Below, in pieces: positions 15,851 through 22,807 of a DNA stretch of 35,434 bases (its first letter is position 1; every line of letters begins with the position of its first letter). Origin of the DNA: Bacteroidota bacterium (GTDB lineage Bacteria > Bacteroidota > Bacteroidia > Bacteroidales > DYOH01); assembly GCA_020048155.1 (NCBI GenBank), contig JAIFMY010000210.1, positions 1 through 35,434 on the forward strand. The letters run 5' to 3'. The translations under genes were made by a program, and so were the position numbers. Under the pieces are notes generated by a model, which did not search any database, had not been told where the DNA came from, and saw nothing but the letters and a program-made list of their open reading frames with translations.

Positions 15851-17557
15851 ATGAAAAACTTTAGACCTATTTCTAACTTGCTTGGAATAGCTGCCTGGTT
15901 TTGGGTGTTGTTTATGGGCACCTCATGTGGCGATCCCAATGTAAAACAAGCTCAAGATTCACTTTCAGAATTTATTGCGGAATATGAATCCAAAATAATT
16001 CCGGTAATGAAAGAACTGAATACTACCAAATTTGATGCCGCAGTGAGTGGCTCAGAAGAAGATTACACCAAAGCCGCGAAGCTCGAAATTACACTTGCCA
16101 AAATTTATTCGAACAAAGAAAGTTTTAATAAACTCAAAAGTTTGAAGGAAAGTGGTTTCGTAAAGGATTCGATTCTTAGCAGACAGCTCAATGTGCTGTA
16201 TAATGAGTTTTTACCCTACCAATTAAATGAAGATACTTTGGTACAAATCATTATGCTCGAAAATCAAATTGCCAAGAAAATGGCAAATTTTAGGGCAAAC
16301 GTGGATGATAAATCACTTACAAACAGCGAAATTGAAACTATTCTTAAATCATCTACTGACCAAAACTTGCTTCGAAAAGTATGGGAAGCAAGCAAAAAAG
16401 TTGGCGAGGAAATCAATACCGACCTTATAAAACTCATAAAAATGCGCAATGGAGCTGCCCAACAACTCGGATATACCAATTATTGGGAAATGAGTTTATT
16501 GGTTTCAGACCAGGATCCCGACGATATACAACAACTTTACGATGAACTGGATATTCTGACCAGAGGACCTTATTCACAGCTTAAATCTGAGATGGATGAA
16601 TATCTGGCTAAGTACCACAACATTGCAAAAGAAAACTTATTGCCTTGGCACTACCAGGATTTATTTTACCAAAATGCACCACGTATATACGATTATAACT
16701 TCGATTCTATTTATAAAAACAAAGATATACTTGCCATGGCAAACCAGTTTTATACTGGCATTGGCTTACCAATTGAAAACGTGTTAGATAAAAGCGACTT
16801 GTTTGAAAAACCTGGTAAAAGCCAAGTTGGTTTTACCACGGACATAGACCGCCAAGGCGATGTGCGTATTCTGCTCAACGTGCAAAACAATTATCAATCG
16901 ATGAAAAAACTGCTATATGAGTGCGGGTTTGGGGCATACTATAGCAATATCTCAAAAGAAATTCCTTATACCCTCCGCACACCTTCACATTTCTTCACAG
17001 CCGATGCTGTAGCTACTTTATTTTCAAGGTTTGCCGCCAGCCCAGCATGGATGAAGGAAACACTTGGTATTTCGCAAGAGGAAGCGGATTTGATAAAAGC
17101 TACCGGCAACAAATATATCAGGCTCGATAAGTTTGTTTTCAGCCGTTGGGCGCAGGTTGTATATCGTTTTGAACGCGGTCTGTATGAAAATCCGGATCAA
17201 GACCTGAATGCACTTTGGTGGGAGCTCGTAAAACGATATCAGTTTCTGAATATGCCCGCTATGCGCAATGCACCAGACTGGGCAGCCAAATCGCATTTGG
17301 CTACTGCCCCCTGTTCATATCACAACTACATGCTAGGCGAGTTATTTGCATCGCAGCTCGAAATGTATATAGCAGCCAATGTAACTAAAGAACAAAATTG
17401 CGAAACAACTTGCGTAAATAATCCTGAAGTTGGTAAATTTTTGAAAGAAAGGGTTTTTGCCCCTGGAAAAACACTGAATTGGAACGAACTCATAGAGTAT
17501 GCTACCAAAGAAGAACTCACTGCAGATTATTTTACACGCCAGTATATAAGGTTGTAA
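15851..17557 (+). CDS. Lipoprotein of the M2/M3 peptidase clan with a destroyed zinc site (pseudoenzyme)
   Basis: 568 residues with a lipoprotein signal (lipobox FMGTS-Cys26). The body is the all-helical gluzincin fold of angiotensin-converting-enzyme-like and oligopeptidase families: an N-terminal helical lid (QLGYTNYWEMSLL, YDELD) and a core DIDRQGDVRILLN that leads in active members to LHExGH. Here the motif reads Tyr356-Glu-Cys-Gly-Phe360, so both His ligands are gone, and the third ligand position (TTEA in active relatives) is Asp385 in TADAVA. The flanking sequence (IPYTLRTPSHF, then SHLATAPCSYHNYMLGEL) is well kept and there is no frameshift or stop. It most likely binds peptides or a protein partner at the cell envelope without cleaving. 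Divergent from the serpin; a terminator follows. Family call sure, non-enzymatic role inferred. Confidence 0.85.
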   Translation: MKNFRPISNLLGIAAWFWVLFMGTSCGDPNVKQAQDSLSEFIAEYESKIIPVMKELNTTKFDAAVSGSEEDYTKAAKLEITLAKIYSNKESFNKLKSLKESGFVKDSILSRQLNVLYNEFLPYQLNEDTLVQIIMLENQIAKKMANFRANVDDKSLTNSEIETILKSSTDQNLLRKVWEASKKVGEEINTDLIKLIKMRNGAAQQLGYTNYWEMSLLVSDQDPDDIQQLYDELDILTRGPYSQLKSEMDEYLAKYHNIAKENLLPWHYQDLFYQNAPRIYDYNFDSIYKNKDILAMANQFYTGIGLPIENVLDKSDLFEKPGKSQVGFTTDIDRQGDVRILLNVQNNYQSMKKLLYECGFGAYYSNISKEIPYTLRTPSHFFTADAVATLFSRFAASPAWMKETLGISQEEADLIKATGNKYIRLDKFVFSRWAQVVYRFERGLYENPDQDLNALWWELVKRYQFLNMPAMRNAPDWAAKSHLATAPCSYHNYMLGELFASQLEMYIAANVTKEQNCETTCVNNPEVGKFLKERVFAPGKTLNWNELIEYATKEELTADYFTRQYIRL

Positions 17558-17578
17558 AACCATTAGGAATGCAAGATT

Positions 17579-17620
17579 AGGGGCAAACTGATATAAATGT
17601 TTCGGTTTGCCTCTATTTTA
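17579..17620 (+). terminator. Terminator after the pseudopeptidase gene
   Basis: AGGGGCAAAC (17579-17588) pairs with GTTTGCCTCT (17605-17614) with one G-T pair, extendable by about three inner pairs, and is followed by ATTTTATTATT. It lies 22 bases after the stop. Confidence 0.7.
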
Positions 17621-17653
17621 TTATTGAAAAACCTCAGATTAACTCAAAATTAA

Positions 17654-17661
17654 TATATTTG
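17654..17661 (+). promoter_or_regulatory. -7 promoter element for rpoN
   Basis: TATATTTG matches TAnnTTTG, 67 bases before the chosen ATG of rpoN. The nearest upstream TTG is about 27 bases away, too far for a standard -33 box. Confidence 0.45.
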
Positions 17662-17728
17662 TATTTGAACTGATAAGAGTTCAACTCGGCTCTTGAAATC
17701 AATCAAGATACAGGAATATATTCGGAAT

Positions 17729-19201
17729 ATGTTGAAACAAAAACTACAACAAAAGCTACTTCAAAAACTTTCGCCGCAGCAGATTCAACTCATCAAACTG
17801 CTCGAAATACCTACCTATTTGCTCGATCAGCGTATAAAAAAGGAAATGGAAGAAAATCCTGCGCTCGAAGAAGGTAGAGTAGAAGAAACCGAATATGGCG
17901 ACGAAGACGAAAGCCAGGGAGAAGAAACCGAAGTAAATGTTGAAAATACCAACGAGGAAATTTCTATAGACGACTATTACGAAGACGATGATATACCCGA
18001 CTATCGCCTGCAAGCCAACAACCACTCCAAAGATGATCGCAAAACCGAGCTTCCTTACTCAGTAGGCAGCACTTTTCACGAGTTTATGCACGAGCAACTG
18101 GTCATGCGAAACCTTACCAAACAAGAAAAGACCATTGCCGAATACATTATTGGCAATATAGACGATGATGGGTACCTACGGCGTGATGTAGAATCGATAG
18201 TAGACGATATGGCATTGACTGCCGGTATAGTAGTAAAAGACAAAGAACTGGCTGATGTACTGAAAATTGTACAAACTTTTGACCCTGCTGGTGTGGGCGC
18301 TACTACTTTGCAGGAATGCCTCATATTGCAGCTGGATAGAAAACTTTCGGCCAGCCCTAAAAATAGTGGCCTCATCATTGCAAAAAAATTGCTGAAAGAT
18401 TATTTCGAAGAATTTTCGAAAAAGCATTTTGATAAAATACAAAGCAGACTTAACCTCAGCCAATCGCAATTGAAATTGGCAGTAGATGAGGTCATAAAGC
18501 TAAATCCTAAGCCTGGGAGTGCATACAGCCAAACTGTGTCGCGCTCGGAGCAAGTAATCATTCCCGATTTTATACTCGAAAATCACGACGGGCAGCTTGT
18601 ACTTTCACTCAATTCACAAAACGTACCCGACCTGCATGTAAGCCGCACTTACCATACAATGCTCGAAAACTACGCGTCTAAAAACACCCATTCGCATACC
18701 GAAAAGGAGGCCATAACTTTTGTCAAGCAAAAATTGGATTCAGCCAAATGGTTTATAGATGCCATAAAACAACGCATAAACACCCTGCAAACTACCATGC
18801 AGTCTATCATAGAGTATCAGCACGACTATTTCTTGACCGGTGATGAGATAAAACTTAAGCCAATGATTTTGAAAGATATAGCAGAACGTACTGGCTTAGA
18901 CATTTCCACCATTTCAAGGGTAGCAAACAGCAAGCACATACAAACTAACTTTGGCATATATCCCCTTAAATACTTTTTCTCTGAAGGCATGCAAACCGAT
19001 ACAGGTGAAGAGGTTTCTACACGCGAAATAAAACGGATTTTGAAGCAACACATAGAATCTGAAAGCAAGAAACGCCCGCTTACCGACGAACGCCTTGCCG
19101 AGATTCTGAAGGAAGAAGGTTACCTTATAGCCCGGCGTACCGTAGCCAAATACCGCGAGCAACTTGGTATTTTAGTGGCACGTTTACGAAAGGAGGTATA
19201 A
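17729..19201 (+). CDS. rpoN: RNA polymerase sigma-54 factor RpoN
   Basis: About 490 residues. The start at 17729 gives the typical N-terminus MLKQKLQQKLLQKLSPQQIQ, the activator-interacting Gln-rich region I, which contacts AAA+ enhancer-binding proteins. An acidic region II follows (about residues 45-95, many Glu/Asp), then the core-binding and helix-turn-helix region (IAERTGLDISTISRVANSKHIQ), and near the C-terminus the RpoN box ARRTVAKYR, which reads the -24 promoter element. All domains are present and length is normal. It directs RNA polymerase to -24/-12 promoters that need an activator; no such activator is encoded in this window. The next gene begins 1 base after the stop and uses a ribosome-binding site inside the last rpoN codons. 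Confidence 0.97.
   Translation: MLKQKLQQKLLQKLSPQQIQLIKLLEIPTYLLDQRIKKEMEENPALEEGRVEETEYGDEDESQGEETEVNVENTNEEISIDDYYEDDDIPDYRLQANNHSKDDRKTELPYSVGSTFHEFMHEQLVMRNLTKQEKTIAEYIIGNIDDDGYLRRDVESIVDDMALTAGIVVKDKELADVLKIVQTFDPAGVGATTLQECLILQLDRKLSASPKNSGLIIAKKLLKDYFEEFSKKHFDKIQSRLNLSQSQLKLAVDEVIKLNPKPGSAYSQTVSRSEQVIIPDFILENHDGQLVLSLNSQNVPDLHVSRTYHTMLENYASKNTHSHTEKEAITFVKQKLDSAKWFIDAIKQRINTLQTTMQSIIEYQHDYFLTGDEIKLKPMILKDIAERTGLDISTISRVANSKHIQTNFGIYPLKYFFSEGMQTDTGEEVSTREIKRILKQHIESESKKRPLTDERLAEILKEEGYLIARRTVAKYREQLGILVARLRKEV
19191..19196 (+). promoter_or_regulatory. Strong Shine-Dalgarno site within the end of rpoN
   Basis: AGGAGG, in the context AAAGGAGGT, sits 6 bases before the ATG of the membrane protein gene and overlaps the final Lys-Glu-Val codons of rpoN. 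Such a full match is unusual in Bacteroidota, where most starts in this window have none. Confidence 0.6.
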
Positions 19202-19202
19202 T

Positions 19203-19823
19203 ATGTGGTTGCACAAAGTTTCCCGAATCACATCTTATGCTCTTCATCCTGCGCTTATGCCTATGTTGGCTTTGTATTCCATACTTGCACTGCCGCTCAG
19301 TATGCAAAGCTATGTTCCGGGTATCATCCGTATGATGTATCTGCTTACCGCCATTTGCACAGTACTCATTCCGCTTACTATGCTGTTTTTATATACTGGC
19401 ATCAACAAAATTTCTTCTATAGAGGTCAACAATAAAAAACTGACTCAAATTTATCTTTTGTCAGTGGCCGTTGGGTTGTATATCAACTATTACATCATAT
19501 CCCGCATACCGGTAAATCTGCCTGCTGAGCTAGCATATTTCCTTATCATTGCTACTATTTTTACTATGTTACTAGTGGCTATTATACAGTACTACAATAT
19601 AAGTCTGCATATGGTAGGGGTGGGAGCACTTACTGGTTTGCTGCTGGCCCTAGGTGTTCGCAATGCGCTCAATACAAGCGGACTCATATCGGTTGTTGTA
19701 GTTTTTGCTAGTATTTTGGCATCATCGCTGTTGATATTAGACAAGAACAAGCCCAATGAATTGGTCATTGGATATTTAAGTGGATTTTTTATTTTCTTTG
19801 CACCACTTATTATCAGCCAATGA
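19203..19823 (+). CDS. Polytopic inner-membrane protein, possibly PAP2-related
   Basis: 206 residues, very hydrophobic, with about six predicted membrane helices. A His-Pro-x-x-Met-Pro motif opens the protein (ALHPALMPML), and a later SLHMVGVGALTG segment recalls the second conserved His region of Bacteroidota membrane proteins sometimes named PAP2-like phosphatases. The full phosphatase signature (K-x6-RP, PSGH, SR-x5-H) is not evident, so enzymatic activity is doubtful. It starts 1 base after the rpoN stop behind a strong Shine-Dalgarno site, so it is surely co-transcribed with rpoN. I cannot assign a function. Confidence 0.65.
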   Translation: MWLHKVSRITSYALHPALMPMLALYSILALPLSMQSYVPGIIRMMYLLTAICTVLIPLTMLFLYTGINKISSIEVNNKKLTQIYLLSVAVGLYINYYIISRIPVNLPAELAYFLIIATIFTMLLVAIIQYYNISLHMVGVGALTGLLLALGVRNALNTSGLISVVVVFASILASSLLILDKNKPNELVIGYLSGFFIFFAPLIISQ

Positions 19824-19867
19824 TATTCCCGGCTTATAAATATCGCCTCGATTCTTCTCTTACTTTT

Positions 19868-19875
19868 TACTTTTG
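19868..19875 (+). promoter_or_regulatory. -7 promoter element for the sigma/anti-sigma pair
   Basis: TACTTTTG matches TAnnTTTG only 13 bases before the GTG start, so the leader would be very short. No TTG is seen at the -33 distance. Confidence 0.4.
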
Positions 19876-19888
19876 AAACTTTATAAAA

Positions 19889-20503
19889 GTGGCTTTCGAA
19901 ATTTGGCGTAAAAAAGCAAGAAAAAAAAACAACTTGCAAGGTCTACCAGATGAGGAACTGATACGTTTATATCAGGAAACCACCGATATGCTTTATGTAA
20001 GTGAGCTATTTGTGAGATATACCCACCTTGTTTATGGTTTGTGCCTGAAATACCTCAACAATGAAGACCAAAGCAAAGATGCAGTGATGCATATTTTTGA
20101 GAAAATCATAAAATCGCTTCTTACTCAAAACGTAAGTTTCTTCAAAAGTTGGTTGTATATTTTAGCAAAAAACCATTGTCTGGCTCAAATCAAACAACAA
20201 AAGCGTTTTGAGGGAGAAGATATTATTTTTTTAGAAAATTCGGAAATTTTTGTGGAATATCAGCCTGAAATGCATCTCAATAATGAAGCAGATAAAACAG
20301 ATGAAGAAAAATTGCAAGTAGCATTAAGTCAGTTAAATACAGATCAAAGGATTTGTATCGAACTGTTTTACCTTCACGACAAATCATACAAGGAAATTGC
20401 TGAAACAACAAATTTATCTTTGAACAATGTAAAAAGTTACATACAAAATGGTAAACGTAATTTGAAGCAAATATTAGGAGCCCTCAAATCTATATTGTGG
20501 TGA
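19889..20503 (+). CDS. ECF-type RNA polymerase sigma factor
   Basis: 204 residues. Sigma region 2 runs from about residue 24 to 100: DEELIRLYQE...LFVRYTHLVYGLCLKYLNNEDQSKDAVMHIFEKI, with the promoter-melting and -10 recognition part after it (SFFKSWLYILAKNHC). Region 4 lies near the C-terminus: LNTDQRICIELFYLHDKSYKEIAETTNLSLNNVKSYIQNGKRNLK, a helix-turn-helix for -35 binding. The start is GTG at 19889; the next Met lies 33 codons later and would remove the beginning of region 2. The next gene begins 2 bases after the stop and encodes a zinc-finger membrane protein of anti-sigma form, so the pair should be a signal-controlled transcription switch. Targets are not visible; the gene is not next to a SusCD locus. 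Confidence 0.88.
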   Translation: MAFEIWRKKARKKNNLQGLPDEELIRLYQETTDMLYVSELFVRYTHLVYGLCLKYLNNEDQSKDAVMHIFEKIIKSLLTQNVSFFKSWLYILAKNHCLAQIKQQKRFEGEDIIFLENSEIFVEYQPEMHLNNEADKTDEEKLQVALSQLNTDQRICIELFYLHDKSYKEIAETTNLSLNNVKSYIQNGKRNLKQILGALKSILW

Positions 20504-20505
20504 TT

Positions 20506-21603
20506 ATGGAAAATAACTACAAAAAAATATTATTCACCTCACAAGGTAAATGCCTGTCTATGAAACAAATCAGTTCATATGTTTCGGGCAGCACTTCCAA
20601 GGAAGAACTACGCGACGTAGAAAAGCACTTGCTTGATTGTCCGTTTTGTACTGATGCTGTTGAGGGCCTTAGGCAAGATTCAAATTTACAGATGGCTTCT
20701 TCCAATGTTGCTTCACTCATAACCGATATTCGAACCAGAAGCAAAAGATATGCTGGCGCACAGCCTTATGAGTTTCAGCCTGGAGTATTGCTGGCTGTTG
20801 CTTCGGTGGCCATACTTCTGGGTATTGTTTCGTTTATTTTCTCCGGTGACTTTACCAACCAGTCTAAACCCCAATTAGCAGAACTAATGTCAAATGGCCC
20901 AAGGGATTCCATTACTATTTATTATTCTTTACCCATAACAAAAGACGTAAGTACCGATTCTGAAAATCATACAATCATAAGCAGCACATTGCATGCTGTA
21001 AGTAGCGCCGTGTCTTTCGATGAAACTAAAATTATTACAGATTCAATCACATATATTGCTGAAAAAGATGCAGAAACTACCGTTATAAATCTGGCAGAAG
21101 TATTAGAGGAAGATTTCAAAGTTCCTGTTATATACGAAGCAGAAGGTGAAGTAAATGATTTAGAAGAAAATAGATCCGTTTCCAAATCAGAATCATACTC
21201 AGAGAAGAAGGAAATAAGAAATAAATCAGTATCGGATGATAATGAAGAAATTAGCATAGAGACTTTATATCTGAATGAGCATTACTCCGAGGTAATCGAT
21301 TTAGCTAAAACACTTTTGAGAGCAGATGATGAAGATTATACCGCCATTTTTTATATGGCCGGTAGCACCGAAAAACTCAAAAAAAATAGCGATGCCCAAA
21401 AATGGTACATGCAACTGCATAATGCCAAAATAAATGCTTATTCGTTCAGGGCAAACGTGGCTTTGGCTCGAATTCTTGTCCAGGAAGGCAAAAAAAATGA
21501 TGCCATAGAAATTTTAAATCATTCTATGACATCAGATTCTTTAAACAAACAGTCTTATCAGTTGCTAATCGACTCTATATCCCGACTTCAGGAGCGTCGG
21601 TAG
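20506..21603 (+). CDS. Membrane anti-sigma factor with zinc-finger motif and C-terminal TPR-like region
   Basis: About 365 residues from the ATG at 20506, 2 bases after the sigma stop (two in-frame GTG codons lie just before it). The N-terminal cytoplasmic part has His41-x3-Cys45-x2-Cys48 (KHLLDCPFC), the zinc-associated anti-sigma motif. One membrane helix follows at about 92-111 (LLAVASVAILLGIVSFIF). A long acidic, low-complexity periplasmic linker leads to a helical C-terminal region (about 255-365) in which HYSEVIDLAKTLLR, AIFYMAGSTEKL, ANVALARILVQEG read like tetratricopeptide repeats. It would hold the ECF sigma factor at the membrane until an envelope signal arrives. Its last 29 bases overlap the convergent lspA gene. 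Confidence 0.82.
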   Translation: MENNYKKILFTSQGKCLSMKQISSYVSGSTSKEELRDVEKHLLDCPFCTDAVEGLRQDSNLQMASSNVASLITDIRTRSKRYAGAQPYEFQPGVLLAVASVAILLGIVSFIFSGDFTNQSKPQLAELMSNGPRDSITIYYSLPITKDVSTDSENHTIISSTLHAVSSAVSFDETKIITDSITYIAEKDAETTVINLAEVLEEDFKVPVIYEAEGEVNDLEENRSVSKSESYSEKKEIRNKSVSDDNEEISIETLYLNEHYSEVIDLAKTLLRADDEDYTAIFYMAGSTEKLKKNSDAQKWYMQLHNAKINAYSFRANVALARILVQEGKKNDAIEILNHSMTSDSLNKQSYQLLIDSISRLQERR

Positions 21604-22264
21604 ATGCCGGTTGCTTCAGAGGTTGATCATTTGCCGCTTTATGTTTACTATCTATTTCGTTTAGTATATTCATAAAACGTTTTTGGAAAATGAGAATTAT
21701 GAAAACACCAATGGTAATAGAAGAATCGGAAACATTGAAAATAGGACTGAAAAAAGTTTGATAAGTGCCTCCCACAATCGGAATCCAGTCAGGGAGATAT
21801 CCTTCAACCAGTGGAAAGGATAACATATCCACCACACGTCCGTGTAAGAAACTGGAATATCCTCCTGCCTCGGGCATGAATGTAGCTACTTGCCCATAGC
21901 TATCGTTGAAAATAATACCATAAAAAAGAGAATCAATTATATTTCCTACAGCTCCAGCAATAATTAGAGATAAACTAATCATGATGCTCATGGGGGTTCC
22001 CTTTTTGTATAGCTTTACCAAATACCAGGTAAGCAAAATAACGGCAACTATGCGAAACGAACTTAGAAATACTTTACCAGCTTCTCCGCCAAATTCGATA
22101 CCAAAAGCCATTCCATTGTTTTCGGTGAAATGAATATAAGCCCAATCTGAGAATACTGTGATACGTTCGCCTATATACATATGGGTTTTTACGTATACCT
22201 TCGATATCTGATCTATCACCAATACAGTGAATATGAGTAGAAAAGATTTAGTTAAATTAGACAT
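21575..22264 (-). CDS. lspA: Lipoprotein signal peptidase (signal peptidase II)
   Basis: 229 residues, inner membrane, four core helices. It cuts the signal peptide from prolipoproteins after diacylglyceryl is added to the lipobox Cys. The catalytic aspartates are Asp146 in GRVVDML and Asp180 in FNVSDSS; other family motifs are DQISK (18-22), NNGMAFG (49-55) and GAVGNIIDSL. It is longer than the E. coli enzyme, with an insert between the GNIID and GRVVD motifs, common in Bacteroidota. It lies 107 bases after the DksA-like gene in what looks like an ileS-dksA-lspA operon. It should process the lipoproteins in this window. Its end overlaps the anti-sigma gene tail to tail by 29 bases. Confidence 0.96.
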   Translation of the reverse strand: MSNLTKSFLLIFTVLVIDQISKVYVKTHMYIGERITVFSDWAYIHFTENNGMAFGIEFGGEAGKVFLSSFRIVAVILLTWYLVKLYKKGTPMSIMISLSLIIAGAVGNIIDSLFYGIIFNDSYGQVATFMPEAGGYSSFLHGRVVDMLSFPLVEGYLPDWIPIVGGTYQTFFSPIFNVSDSSITIGVFIILIFQKRFMNILNEIDSKHKAANDQPLKQPASTDAPEVGI

Positions 22265-22371
22265 GAGTTTGCATTATCATTTTTATTGTGATGCCAGACC
22301 ATAGTTATATTTAGCTGCTATTTGTATACCAAAAGCAGATCAATCAACAACCATAGAATCAGACACAATCA

Positions 22372-22752
22372 CTAGTTTTGCTGATTGTTTTTGGCTGCAA
22401 TACTTAGGGTAGCATGTGGTACAGCCCTAAGACGTTCTTTAGAGATAAGCATTCCTGTTTCGCGGCAAATTCCGTAACTTTTGTTTTCGATACGAATAAG
22501 TGCGGCTTTGAGATGTTGAATGAACTTTTCTTGTCTTTGCGCCAATTGCCCTGCTTCTTCTTTTGAAAGCATGGAAGCACCTTCTTCAATCAGTTTAAAC
22601 GTAGGAGATGTATCTTCTGTATCATTCTCGTTGTTGTGTGTTATCACGTTTCTCAACAAATGATAATCTACTTGAGCCTTTTCCAACTTTTCTAGTATCA
22701 ATTTTTTGAATTCGAGTAGCTCTTCATCACTATAGCGTGTTTTTTCAGCCAT
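22372..22752 (-). CDS. TraR/DksA-family protein lacking most zinc-finger cysteines
   Basis: 126 residues with the DksA/TraR layout: N-terminal helices, a coiled-coil pair (about 25-85), then the C-terminal finger region YGICRETGMLISKERLRAVPHATLSIAAK. In classical DksA this holds four Cys; here only the first Cys remains, the second position being Thr and the last pair Ser and Ala. The preserved ERLRAVPHATL spine shows true homology. DksA-type proteins bind the RNA polymerase secondary channel and adjust transcription of growth and stress genes, and finger-less forms are usual in Bacteroidota as I know them. It sits between ileS (55 bases upstream) and lspA, fitting an operon. Confidence 0.88.
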   Translation of the reverse strand: MAEKTRYSDEELLEFKKLILEKLEKAQVDYHLLRNVITHNNENDTEDTSPTFKLIEEGASMLSKEEAGQLAQRQEKFIQHLKAALIRIENKSYGICRETGMLISKERLRAVPHATLSIAAKNNQQN

Positions 22753-22807
22753 GTAAGTATGTTTTTTAAAGTTATATTGCTAAGCAGTTTGTGAAATAAC
22801 GCAATGC

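Noticed and set aside
16901-17010. Sequencing error or frameshift as the cause of the lost HExxH motif
   Set aside because: The frame is continuous, the middle Glu and flanking residues align well, and three separate ligand codons differ, which one error cannot explain.
22372-22752. Loss of zinc cysteines in the DksA-like protein as a novelty
   Set aside because: To my knowledge finger-poor TraR/DksA forms with this ERLRAVPHATL spine are usual in Bacteroidota.
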